Shown: piece after piece, positions 56,825-64,000 of the stretch | Layout of the letters: each line of letters starts with the position of its first letter | Position numbering within the stretch: position 1 is the stretch's first letter | Assembly: GCA_963833835.1 (NCBI GenBank) | Contig: CAWHZI010000011.1 | Location: 1 to 64,000 of the forward strand | DNA from: Bog-532 sp963833835 | GTDB taxonomy: Bacteria; Actinomycetota; Actinomycetes; Streptosporangiales; Streptosporangiaceae | Direction of reading: 5' to 3' | DNA length: 64,000 bases | Made by a program: the position numbers and the translations under genes | Notes under the pieces: generated by a model | The model's database searches: none | What the model was told of the DNA's origin: nothing | The model's input: the letters and a program-made list of their open reading frames with translations, nothing else

Positions 56825-57383
56825 CCAGGATGTCGTAGACCAGCGCGCCCGGGGCCGGTGGCCCCGGGCGCGGGTCACGGGAGCGGGCCACCTTGTGCCA
56901 GCCCCATTGCCGGAACGCCTGCTGGGCGGCGGTGGCCGCGGGCAGCACGGCCAGCGTGAGCCGTTCCTCCTCCCGGCCCGCCAGGACCAGGTCGTACAGG
57001 GCCCGGCCGATGCCCTGGCGGCGCCAGGCCGAGCGCACGGCCAGTTCGGTCAGGGCGAACGTGCGGCCCGGGTGCTCGGCGGTGACGTCGTCGGGCACGG
57101 TGGTGGTCAGGTCACGCCACCACGACGTGGACGGCCGCAACGGCATCCCGGTGGCGTACCCGACCAGGTAGCCGCCGTGCCAGGCCGCGGCGAGCACGAA
57201 CCCCGGCTGACGCCGCTGAACGCCGAACCGGGCGCGAAATTGCCCATTATTAATAGGTTCCTGATACGGCGGGTCGGCATAGATCTCGCCGTGCAGGACG
57301 GCCAGGTCTGGTTCGTACCCGAGGGCCTCCGGCCCGGCCAGCAGGCGGAAGTCCAAGCCGGATTCGCCTCTGGGCTCGGTCAC
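56802..57383 (-). CDS. GNAT family N-acetyltransferase
   Basis: 193 residues from GTG 57383, overlapping the nadD stop. Motif A: TELAVRSAWRRQGIGRALYD; AAQQAFRQWGW near the end. The N-terminal extension to 57497 is nadD sequence in another frame. Its 3' end overlaps the convergent propeller gene by 23 bases. Confidence 0.75.
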   Translation of the reverse strand: MTEPRGESGLDFRLLAGPEALGYEPDLAVLHGEIYADPPYQEPINNGQFRARFGVQRRQPGFVLAAAWHGGYLVGYATGMPLRPSTSWWRDLTTTVPDDVTAEHPGRTFALTELAVRSAWRRQGIGRALYDLVLAGREEERLTLAVLPAATAAQQAFRQWGWHKVARSRDPRPGPPAPGALVYDILVRTRRSG

Positions 57384-58003
57384 GCGCGCAGGAGATCGTC
57401 CGGCGCGCAGTACAGGTTCCGCTTGGCGATGTACTGGACGACGCCGTCCGGGACCAGGTACCAGACCGGTTCGCCGTCGGCCACCCGAGCACGGCACTCG
57501 CTGGAGGAGATGGACAGGGCCGGGATCTCCACCAGGCTGACCTTGCCGTCCGGCAACCCGTCCTCGGTGAGCGTGTGCCCGGGCCGGGTACAGCCGATGA
57601 AGTGCGCGAGCGAGAACAGCTCACCCAGATCGTGCCAGGACAGCATGGTGGCCAGCGCGTCCGCGCCGGTGATGAAGAAGAACTCGTCCTCGGGGGCCCC
57701 CGCCGCCCGCAGGTCTCTCAGCGTGTCGATGGTGTAGGTCGGCCCAGGCCGGTCGACATCCACCCGGCTCACGCTGAACCGCGGGTTGGACGCGGTGGCG
57801 ATGACCGTCATCAGGTAGCGGTCCTCGGCCGGCGAGACGTCGCGGCCTTCCTTCTGCCACGGCTTGCCGGTTGGTACAAAGATCACCTCGTCCAGTTCGA
57901 AGATGTGCGCGACTTCGCTCGCGGCGACGAGGTGACCGTGGTGGACAGGATCAAACGTGCCGCCCATCACCCCGATGCGCCGTCCCTCCCGGCCAGCGTT
58001 CAT
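57380..58003 (-). CDS. nadD: nicotinate-nucleotide adenylyltransferase
   Basis: 207 residues. IGVMGGTFDPVHHGHLVAAS is the nucleotidyltransferase HxGH site, with FVPTGKPWQK and the C-terminal ISISSSECRARVADGEPVWY-like ISSSECRAR motif. It makes deamido-NAD from NaMN. Frame extends upstream to 58747 but only antisense to the M48 gene. Confidence 0.93.
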   Translation of the reverse strand: MNAGREGRRIGVMGGTFDPVHHGHLVAASEVAHIFELDEVIFVPTGKPWQKEGRDVSPAEDRYLMTVIATASNPRFSVSRVDVDRPGPTYTIDTLRDLRAAGAPEDEFFFITGADALATMLSWHDLGELFSLAHFIGCTRPGHTLTEDGLPDGKVSLVEIPALSISSSECRARVADGEPVWYLVPDGVVQYIAKRNLYCAPDDLLRA

Positions 58004-58066
58004 AACGGAAGAGTATCGGGGCCGGCGGGGCGCTCGTGGCCGGCTTCCGGCGCTACCATACGAGAT

Positions 58067-59104
58067 ATGACTCCAGTGCCGGATCGAGCGCGGGTACGCC
58101 TGCCGGGCATCAGCTCTCGCGCATATGAGCACCCCGCCGATCGTTCCGCCCTGGTGGCGATGCGCAAGCTCACCGGATTCGATGTGCTGCTGCGCAAGCT
58201 GTCGGGGCTCTTCAATGAGCGCTCCCTGCGGCTGCAGTTCCTGGCCAGCGGCGTGCGCGTCTCCGAGCGGCAGTTCCCGCAGATCAACGACATGGTGCGG
58301 GACGGCGCCTACGTCCTGGACCTGCCGCAGATCCCCGAGGTGTTCGTCACCCAGAATCCCATCGTGAACGCGATGGCGCTCGGGGCGGACCAGCCCTTCA
58401 TCGTGATCAACACGGGCCTGGTTGACCTGCTGGACGCCGAAGAGCTGCGCAGCGTGGTCGGGCACGAGCTCGGCCACGTGCTGTCCGGGCACGCCGTCTA
58501 CCGGACCATGCTGTTCCACCTGATCAACCTGGCCGCACGGATCGCGTGGGTGCCGCTGGGCTACATCGGGCTGCGGGGCATCATCTGGGGCCTGGAGGAG
58601 TGGTACCGCAAGTCCGAGCTGTCCTGCGACCGGGCCGGCCTGCTGGCCAGCCAGGACCCAGCCGCCGCGAAGCGGGTGCTGATGAAGCTGGCGGGCGGGG
58701 CGCGGCTGTCCGAGCTGAACTCCGACGCCTTCATGGAGCAGGCCCACGACTACGACGCGGTGCCCGACGTCCGCGACGGCCTGCTGAAGCTCCTCCAGCT
58801 ACAGGGCAACTCGCACCCGTTCGCGGTGACCCGGTTCGCCGAACTCAGCCGCTGGATCGACAGCGGTGAGTACGAGCGCATCCTGGCCGGCGACTACCCG
58901 CGCCGCGACACCGACTCCACCACCACCATCGGCGAGGAGGTCCGCAACGCGGCCAAGTCGTACCAGGAGTCCTGGAACCGCACCGAAGACCCGCTGGTCG
59001 GGATGTTCCGCGGGGCGGCGGACTCGGCCATGCGCGCGAGCGAGGGACTGTTCGGCCGCTTCGGCGGCCGGCCCGGCAACAGCAACAGCAACGACGACAA
59101 CTGA
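58067..59104 (+). CDS. M48 family metallopeptidase
   Basis: 345 residues. Zinc site SVVGHELGHVLSGH with the third ligand Glu in WYRKSELSCDRAGL. One or two membrane helices follow the HELGH (LINLAARIAWVPLGYIGL). The last 50 residues are polar and Asn/Ser-rich. HtpX-like membrane protease. Divergent from nadD and convergent with proB. It sits where proA is often found. Confidence 0.88.
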   Translation: MTPVPDRARVRLPGISSRAYEHPADRSALVAMRKLTGFDVLLRKLSGLFNERSLRLQFLASGVRVSERQFPQINDMVRDGAYVLDLPQIPEVFVTQNPIVNAMALGADQPFIVINTGLVDLLDAEELRSVVGHELGHVLSGHAVYRTMLFHLINLAARIAWVPLGYIGLRGIIWGLEEWYRKSELSCDRAGLLASQDPAAAKRVLMKLAGGARLSELNSDAFMEQAHDYDAVPDVRDGLLKLLQLQGNSHPFAVTRFAELSRWIDSGEYERILAGDYPRRDTDSTTTIGEEVRNAAKSYQESWNRTEDPLVGMFRGAADSAMRASEGLFGRFGGRPGNSNSNDDN

Positions 59105-59113
59105 GGCGGGACC

Positions 59114-60304
59114 TCAGCGCTTGAGCAGGACCATGTCGTCGCGGTGGACGACCTCGCGCTCGTATTCGTGGCCGCGTTCGCGGGCGAGCCAGCGGGTGGA
59201 GCGGCCCATCAGCGTGGGGATCTCGGCCGCGTCGTAGTTGACCAGGCCGCGGGCAACCACGGTGCCGTCGGGGGCGCACAGGTCCACCGGGTCACCGGCC
59301 TCGAAGGTGCCGTCGGCCTTGGTGATGCCGGCGGGCAGCAGCGAGGCGTGGCGGCCGGTCACGGCGTCGACCGCGCCCTGGTCCAGGTAGAGCCGGCCGT
59401 GCGGAACGGCCACGTGGGCCAGCCACAGCAGGCGGGTACGGGGGCGCCGGCCGGTGGCGGCGAAGTAGGTGCCGACCGGTTGGCCGGCCAGTGCCCCGGC
59501 GGCGTCGGCGGCGCTGGCCACCACCGTAGGGATGCCAGCGCCGGTGGCGATCCGGGCTGAGTCGACCTTGGTGGTCATGCCGCCGGTGCCGATCCCGGCG
59601 CCGGAACCGCCGCCGATGCGGACACCCTCCAGGTCCGCGGGACCGCGAACCTCGGTGATCCGGTGCGCGCCGGGCTTGCGCGGGTCACTGTCGTACAGGC
59701 CGTCGACGTCGGACAGCAGGATCAGCGCGCCGGCCCGGGTCACGTGCGCGACCAGCGCGGCCAGCCGGTCGTTGTCGCCGAACCGGATCTCGTCGGTGGC
59801 CACCGTGTCGTTCTCGTTGACGATGGGCAGCATGTGCAGCTCGAGCAGGCGGTCCAGGGTCCGCTGGGCGTTGCGGTAGTGCGCCCGGCGCATCAGGTCG
59901 TCGGCCGACAGCAGCACCTGGCCGACACCGATGTCGTGCCGGGCGAACGCGGCGGCGTACCGGGCGATGAGCAGGCCCTGCCCGACCGAGGCGGCCGCCT
60001 GCTGGGTGGCCAGGTCCCGCGGGCGGCTGGGCAGCCCCAGCGGGACGATCCCGGCCGCGATGGCGCCGGAGGAGACCAGGATCAGATCGGCCCCGGCCCG
60101 GATTTTCCCGGCGAACGCATCGGCCAGCACGGCAACGCGGTCACTGTCGATGCTGCCGTCCGCGGTGGTGAGCGAGGACGAGCCGACCTTGACCACCAGA
60201 CGGCGGGCGTCGGCGATGGTGGGGCGGGCAGGGGCCGAGGGACCTGTGCGATTGGTGGGGCCGTCGGCAATCGAGGGCTCGGTGCGGCCGCGCGGGGTGG
60301 TCAT
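59114..60304 (-). CDS. proB: glutamate 5-kinase with PUA domain
   Basis: 396 residues. ARRLVVKVGSSSLTTADGSI, LILVSSGAIAAGIVPLGLPS, PIVNENDTVATDEIRFGDND and the C-terminal PUA (TRLLWLAHVAVPHGRLYLDQ). First step of proline synthesis. ATG overlaps the obgE stop. No proA is seen next to it. Confidence 0.93.
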   Translation of the reverse strand: MTTPRGRTEPSIADGPTNRTGPSAPARPTIADARRLVVKVGSSSLTTADGSIDSDRVAVLADAFAGKIRAGADLILVSSGAIAAGIVPLGLPSRPRDLATQQAAASVGQGLLIARYAAAFARHDIGVGQVLLSADDLMRRAHYRNAQRTLDRLLELHMLPIVNENDTVATDEIRFGDNDRLAALVAHVTRAGALILLSDVDGLYDSDPRKPGAHRITEVRGPADLEGVRIGGGSGAGIGTGGMTTKVDSARIATGAGIPTVVASAADAAGALAGQPVGTYFAATGRRPRTRLLWLAHVAVPHGRLYLDQGAVDAVTGRHASLLPAGITKADGTFEAGDPVDLCAPDGTVVARGLVNYDAAEIPTLMGRSTRWLARERGHEYEREVVHRDDMVLLKR

Positions 60305-61662
60305 CCCAGGCGGCGGTCGGTGCCACGCGGGCCGGGGATGCTGCCGATCGGGACGGTCGGGTCCCAGTCGAACACCACCGGGTCGGCCTCGTCGCCGATC
60401 ACCACTGGGTCGCCGGGTACGGCGCCCGCTTTGGCCAGCGCTTCCTCGACGCCCAGCTTGGCCAGCCGGTCGCCCAGGAAGCCAACCGCCTCGTCGTTGG
60501 CGAAGTCGGTCTGCAGCACCCAGCGCCGGGTCTTCTCTCCGCGCACGAAGTACTCGCCGCCGGGCAGGCGCACGATCTCGAAGTCCGGCCCGGTCTTGGG
60601 CGCGGGGCGGATGATCGTCCGCGTCGGCTCCGGGACCGGAGCCGCGGCCCGGGCCGCGGCGACCGTCTCGGCCATGGCGAAGCCGAGCTCGCGTAGGCCC
60701 TCGCGGGTGGCGGCGGACACCTCGTAGACCGGCAGCCCCCGCTCGATGATCGAGTCCCGGACCAGGTCGGCCAGTTCGCGGGCCGCGGGCACGTCGATCT
60801 TGTTCAGGGCGACGAGGCGGGGTCGGCTGGCCAGGTCGGTGCCGGTCAGGTCGGCGTAGGCGGCCAGTTCAGCCTCGATCATGTCGAGGTCGGTGAGCGG
60901 GTCCCGGCCCGGTTCCTCGGTGGCGCAGTCGAGCACGTGCAGCAGCGCGGAGCAGCGTTCGATGTGGCGGAGGAACTCCAGGCCCAGGCCCTTGCCCTCG
61001 CTGGCCCCGGGGATCAGGCCGGGCACGTCGGCGATGACGAACTCGACCTCGCCCGCCTCGGTCACGCCCAGGTTCGGGATCAGCGTGGTGAACGGGTAAT
61101 CGCCGATCTTGGGTCGGGCGGCCGACATCGCGGCGATCAGCGAGGACTTGCCCGCGCTGGGGAAGCCGATCAGGCCGATGTCGGCGATGCTCTTCAGCTC
61201 CAGGAGCAGGTCGTGCTCCTCCCCCGGCTCACCCTTGAGCGCGAACCCGGGCGCCTTGCGCCGCACTGAGGCGAGCGCGGCGTTGCCCAGCCCGCCCTTG
61301 CCGCCCGGGGCGGCCACGAACCGGGTCCCGGCCCCGACCAGGTCGGCCAGTACCGTGCCGTCGGCCGACTTGACCACGGTGCCTTCGGGCACGCCGACGA
61401 TCAGGTCAGCGCCCTCGGCGCCGGTGCGGTTCGATCCCTCACCCGGCTTGCCATTGCCGGCCCGCCGGACCGGGCGGCGGTGGAAGTCCAGCAGCGTGTT
61501 CACGCTGGGGTCGACCTCCAGGATCACGTCGCCGCCGCGCCCGCCGTTGGCGCCGTCGGGGCCGCCGAGCGGCTTGAACTTCTCCCGGTGGACGGACGCA
61601 CAACCGTGCCCGCCGTTCCCGCCGGCCACTTTGAGCAGCGCCTCGTCGGCAAACTCCGCCAT
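60301..61662 (-). CDS. obgE: Obg GTPase
   Basis: 453 residues. Gly-rich Obg domain (VDPSVNTLLDFHRRPVRRAG), GTPase motifs GFPSAGKSSLI, DVPGLIPGASEGKGLG, NKIDVP, and a C-terminal OCT domain (VVFDWDPTVPIGSIPGPRG). Ribosome and stress regulator, in the conserved place after rpmA. Confidence 0.95.
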   Translation of the reverse strand: MAEFADEALLKVAGGNGGHGCASVHREKFKPLGGPDGANGGRGGDVILEVDPSVNTLLDFHRRPVRRAGNGKPGEGSNRTGAEGADLIVGVPEGTVVKSADGTVLADLVGAGTRFVAAPGGKGGLGNAALASVRRKAPGFALKGEPGEEHDLLLELKSIADIGLIGFPSAGKSSLIAAMSAARPKIGDYPFTTLIPNLGVTEAGEVEFVIADVPGLIPGASEGKGLGLEFLRHIERCSALLHVLDCATEEPGRDPLTDLDMIEAELAAYADLTGTDLASRPRLVALNKIDVPAARELADLVRDSIIERGLPVYEVSAATREGLRELGFAMAETVAAARAAAPVPEPTRTIIRPAPKTGPDFEIVRLPGGEYFVRGEKTRRWVLQTDFANDEAVGFLGDRLAKLGVEEALAKAGAVPGDPVVIGDEADPVVFDWDPTVPIGSIPGPRGTDRRLG

Positions 61663-61712
61663 GGCAACCCCTCCTCTCTCTCCTGGTGCTTGGTTCTTTC
61701 TTAGACATACAA

Positions 61713-61744
61713 CAAAGGCGGACCGGGTGGCCGGTCCGCCTTTG
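61713..61744 (-). terminator. rho-independent terminator after rpmA
   Basis: 14-bp perfect arms caaaggcggaccgg / ccggtccgcctttg around gtgg (61713-61744), followed on the minus strand by ttgttgtatgtct. It separates rplU-rpmA from obgE-proB. Confidence 0.75.
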
Positions 61745-61772
61745 CCTGAGTATTTCCCGCTGGGCCGCGGAC

Positions 61773-62051
61773 CTAGCCGACGGCCGCCGGAGTGTCTTCG
61801 CTCTCCGGCGTGATGCTCACGGCGCGGCGGCCGCGGTGCGAGCCGAACGTCACCTTGCCCGCGATCAGCGCGAACAGGGTGTCGTCGCCGCCCCGGCCCA
61901 CGTTGATGCCGGGGTGGAAGTGCGTACCGCGCTGCCGGACGATGATCTCGCCTGCGTTCACGCGCTGGCCGCCGAAACGCTTGACCCCAAGCCGCTGAGC
62001 GTTGGAGTCACGGCCGTTCCGGCTGGACGAGGCGCCCTTCTTGTGTGCCAT
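61773..62051 (-). CDS. rpmA: 50S ribosomal protein L27
   Basis: 92 residues: MAHKKGASSSRNGRDSNAQR then LGVKRFGGQRVNAGEIIVRQ. No Firmicutes-type N-terminal extension. One base after rplU stop. Confidence 0.97.
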   Translation of the reverse strand: MAHKKGASSSRNGRDSNAQRLGVKRFGGQRVNAGEIIVRQRGTHFHPGINVGRGGDDTLFALIAGKVTFGSHRGRRAVSITPESEDTPAAVG

Positions 62052-62052
62052 G

Positions 62053-62394
62053 TCAGCTCTTCGCCTTCGCAGAGTTCGCCTTGGTCGGCGAGCCGATACC
62101 GGTGATCCGGACCCGGGTGTACTTCTGGCGGTGACCCAGACGTCGCCGGTAACCGGTCTTGTTCCGGTAGTGGATCATGTTGATCTTCGGTCCGGCGGCG
62201 TCGCCGACGATCTCCGCCGTGATCTCGTACCCGCTGACCTTCGCGGGGTCAGAGATCACGTTGTCGTCGTCGACCACCAGAACGGGCGCCAGCTTGATGC
62301 TGGAGCCGACGTTGCCGGAAAGCTTGTCGACGTTCAGGACGTCATCGACAGAAACCTTCTCCTGCCGACCGCCACAGCGCACAATCGCGTACAC
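62053..62394 (-). CDS. rplU: 50S ribosomal protein L21
   Basis: 113 residues: MYAIVRCGGRQEKVSVDDVL and YRNKTGYRRRLGHRQKYTRV. First gene of rplU-rpmA. The 180-bp gap to rne contains a likely promoter but no clear motif by eye. Confidence 0.97.
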   Translation of the reverse strand: MYAIVRCGGRQEKVSVDDVLNVDKLSGNVGSSIKLAPVLVVDDDNVISDPAKVSGYEITAEIVGDAAGPKINMIHYRNKTGYRRRLGHRQKYTRVRITGIGSPTKANSAKAKS

Positions 62395-62575
62395 CCGAGA
62401 ACTCTCTCTTCCCTCGTGCGTGCCCTCGCATCCCTGGTAACCAGGAATTGGTGTGCCTACGACGGGCTCGCCTGAACTTACAACTGGCGACCCGGGGGCC
62501 CATGCTGGACACGTCCCGGACGCCGACGCTCCACGTTACCAGAGCTTCTGAGTTAGGCAGTAACTGTCACGCTTC

Positions 62576-64000
62576 TCAGTGCCCTTCGGTCGGTGGTTCG
62601 GGGTCCTGGGCGGCCAGGTCGGCGCTGGGCGCCGGGACCTCGGTGGCCTCCAGATCGGGTCCGACCCCGACCGTCGCGGCCTCCGGGGTGACCTCGGCGG
62701 CCGGGGTGACCTCGGCGGCCGGGGTGACCTCGGCGGCCGGGGTGACCTCGGCGGCTGGAGTGACCTCGGCCGCTGGAGTGACGTCGGCGCTGGCGGACTC
62801 GGTCAGGCCTGTGACGTCGGCGTTGGCCGACTCGGTCAGGCCGGCGGTGTCCTCGGTCTCGGGGGCATCCGTCGTTACCGGGTCGGCGGTGGCCACGGCG
62901 CTATTGGCCGAGTCACCCGCCGGACCCGAGGTGCCGCTCAGGGCGGCGGGGCTGGGCACCGCGTCCTGGCGGTTGCCACGGCGGCGGTTGCGGCTGCGGC
63001 GGCCCTCGCCGGGCTTACTGTCCTCGCCGTTGGCGCCGCCGTTGCCGTTGCCGTTCGAGGCGTTGCCGTTGGCGCCGCCGCCGCTCGAGGCGTTGCCGCC
63101 GGAGCGGGTGTCGTCGGACTTGGACTCGGAGCCGCGGCGGCCGCGGCCGTTGGACTGGCCCGAGTTGCCCGAGTTGCCCGAGCTATCAGAGCCGGACGAC
63201 CCGATGTCGGCCAGTTCCAGTGACACGTGCACGCCGCGGCCGTTGCAGCACTCGCAGGGCTCGGAGAACGCCTCCAGCAGGCCGGCCCCGACCCGCTTGC
63301 GGGTCATCTGCACCAGGCCGAGCGAGGTGACCTCGGCCACCTGGTGCTTGGTCCGGTCCCGGGCCAGGCACTCCAGCAGCCGGCGCATCACCAGCTCGCG
63401 GTTGCTCTCCAGCACCATGTCGATGAAGTCGATGACGATGATGCCGCCGACGTCGCGCAGCCGGAGCTGGCGGACGATCTCCTCAGCCGCCTCGAGGTTG
63501 TTCCGGGTGACCGTCTCTTCCAGGTTGCCGCCCTGGCCGGTGAACTTGCCCGTGTTGACGTCGATGACGGTCATCGCCTCGGTGCGGTCGATCACCAGCG
63601 ACCCGCCGCTCGGCAGCCAGACCTTGCGCTCCAGCGCCTTGGACAGCTGCTCGTCGATGCGGTACTCGGCGAACACGTCGCGGCCGTCCGGAGACTCCCA
63701 GCGGCTGAGCCGATCGGCCAGGTGCGGGGCGACGTAGGTGACGTACTCGTCGACCTCGGCCCACCCGTCGTCACCGGACACGATCAGCTGACCGAAGTCC
63801 TCGTTGAACACGTCGCGGATGACCCGGATGGTCAGGTCGGGCTCGCCGTACAGCAGGTCGGGGGCGCTAGCCGTCTTGGACTTGCGCTCGATGTTCTCCC
63901 ACTGCGCGGCCAGCCGGGCCACGTCGCGCTCGAGCTCTTCCTCGGTGGCACCCTCGGCCGCCGTGCGCACGATCACGCCGGCGTCTTCGGGCATGACCTT
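62576..64000 (-). CDS. rne: ribonuclease E/G, C-terminal part (continues beyond the window)
   Basis: 474 residues visible; the start lies beyond 64000. Catalytic Asp in VIDVNTGKFTGQGG and IIVIDFIDMVL; Zn-link PCECCNGRGV. From about residue 260 of the visible part the chain is disordered: Gly/Asn/Ser runs, a basic RRSRNRRRGNRQD patch, and a tandem AAEVTP repeat. Main mRNA and rRNA processing endonuclease. The S1 domain is outside the window. Confidence 0.93.
   Translation of the reverse strand, partial: KVMPEDAGVIVRTAAEGATEEELERDVARLAAQWENIERKSKTASAPDLLYGEPDLTIRVIRDVFNEDFGQLIVSGDDGWAEVDEYVTYVAPHLADRLSRWESPDGRDVFAEYRIDEQLSKALERKVWLPSGGSLVIDRTEAMTVIDVNTGKFTGQGGNLEETVTRNNLEAAEEIVRQLRLRDVGGIIVIDFIDMVLESNRELVMRRLLECLARDRTKHQVAEVTSLGLVQMTRKRVGAGLLEAFSEPCECCNGRGVHVSLELADIGSSGSDSSGNSGNSGQSNGRGRRGSESKSDDTRSGGNASSGGGANGNASNGNGNGGANGEDSKPGEGRRSRNRRRGNRQDAVPSPAALSGTSGPAGDSANSAVATADPVTTDAPETEDTAGLTESANADVTGLTESASADVTPAAEVTPAAEVTPAAEVTPAAEVTPAAEVTPEAATVGVGPDLEATEVPAPSADLAAQDPEPPTEGH
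62684..62790. repeat. 18-bp tandem repeat in rne tail
   Basis: Five to six copies of an 18-bp unit (ggggtgacctcggcggcc) encode AAEVTP on the minus strand. In frame, in the disordered tail; copy number likely varies. Confidence 0.8.

Noticed and set aside
62682..62790. CRISPR or other spaced repeat array
   Set aside because: The units are contiguous, in frame with RNase E and encode AAEVTP; there are no spacers. No CRISPR-like array was seen anywhere in the window.

Overview
The window is high-GC, high-GC3 actinobacterial DNA. The right end carries the actinomycete order rne-rplU-rpmA-obgE-proB-nadD-rsfS, and many genes on one strand overlap by ATGA or GTGA. I cannot name a genus from sequence alone. 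It has two parts. Positions 1 to about 20.4 kb are an accessory island that ends at a tRNA-Ala(GGC) gene with a decayed tyrosine integrase beside it. From 20.4 kb onward the DNA looks like ordinary chromosome.

Island (1-20,436). Left to right it holds: the 3' end of a LutC-type gene; a deacetylase stub; a TetR gene divergent from a ketopantoate-reductase-like/mandelate-racemase-like pair; a peroxiredoxin fragment; and then a SAM-cycle cluster (about 4.0-18.4 kb). The cluster is: SCP2-type thiolase 1 (minus) divergent from a single-domain MetE-like methionine synthase; a TetR regulator; an orphan SAM-dependent methyltransferase; thiolase 2; metK; adenosine kinase; ahcY; a 3-hydroxyacyl-CoA dehydrogenase; and on the opposite strand homocysteine methyltransferase-MTHFR followed by a PucR-type regulator. 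Together these could take a methyl group from folate to homocysteine, make SAM, methylate a substrate, and clear SAH and adenosine. Two thiolases and a dehydrogenase point to CoA-ester chemistry. The substrate is unknown. Three copies of one palindromic operator, each next to a sigma70-type promoter, sit at 5.30, 5.43 and 18.35 kb and tie the cluster into one likely regulon.

Almost every gene in the first 18 kb is broken by one-base insertions or deletions. These fall at third codon positions, and the two bases at an insertion usually spell synonymous codons (for example tcg/tcc, ccc/ccg, ctg/ctc). Conserved protein sequence continues through each one. I therefore read these genes as functional genes whose consensus merges two alleles or copies, not as pseudogenes. 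True remnants (deacetylase, peroxiredoxin, LuxR, integrase and a Zn-ribbon family) are marked separately.

Chromosomal part (20.4-64 kb). A Ser/Thr kinase with a Gly/Ala/Pro tail overlaps a four-helix membrane protein. Next are a methyltransferase, an FMN reductase and an amidohydrolase. A probable aromatic-degradation locus follows: class III CoA-transferase, citrate-synthase/citryl-CoA-lyase-like protein, IclR regulator, LigB/LigA-like dioxygenase and an MFS exporter. Then come a UvrC-like nuclease, acetyltransferases, an APC permease, an ECF42-type sigma factor with its YCII/DGPF partner, an acyl-CoA synthetase, and a polytopic membrane protein whose last 20 residues copy that synthetase's C-terminus. 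Further right are a LysR regulator, a lipoprotein, a PIN toxin-antitoxin pair with a perfect operator palindrome, oxidoreductases, a two-component system, manA, an ECF sigma factor with an MFS exporter, an epoxide hydrolase, and the conserved housekeeping block ending in a partial rne.
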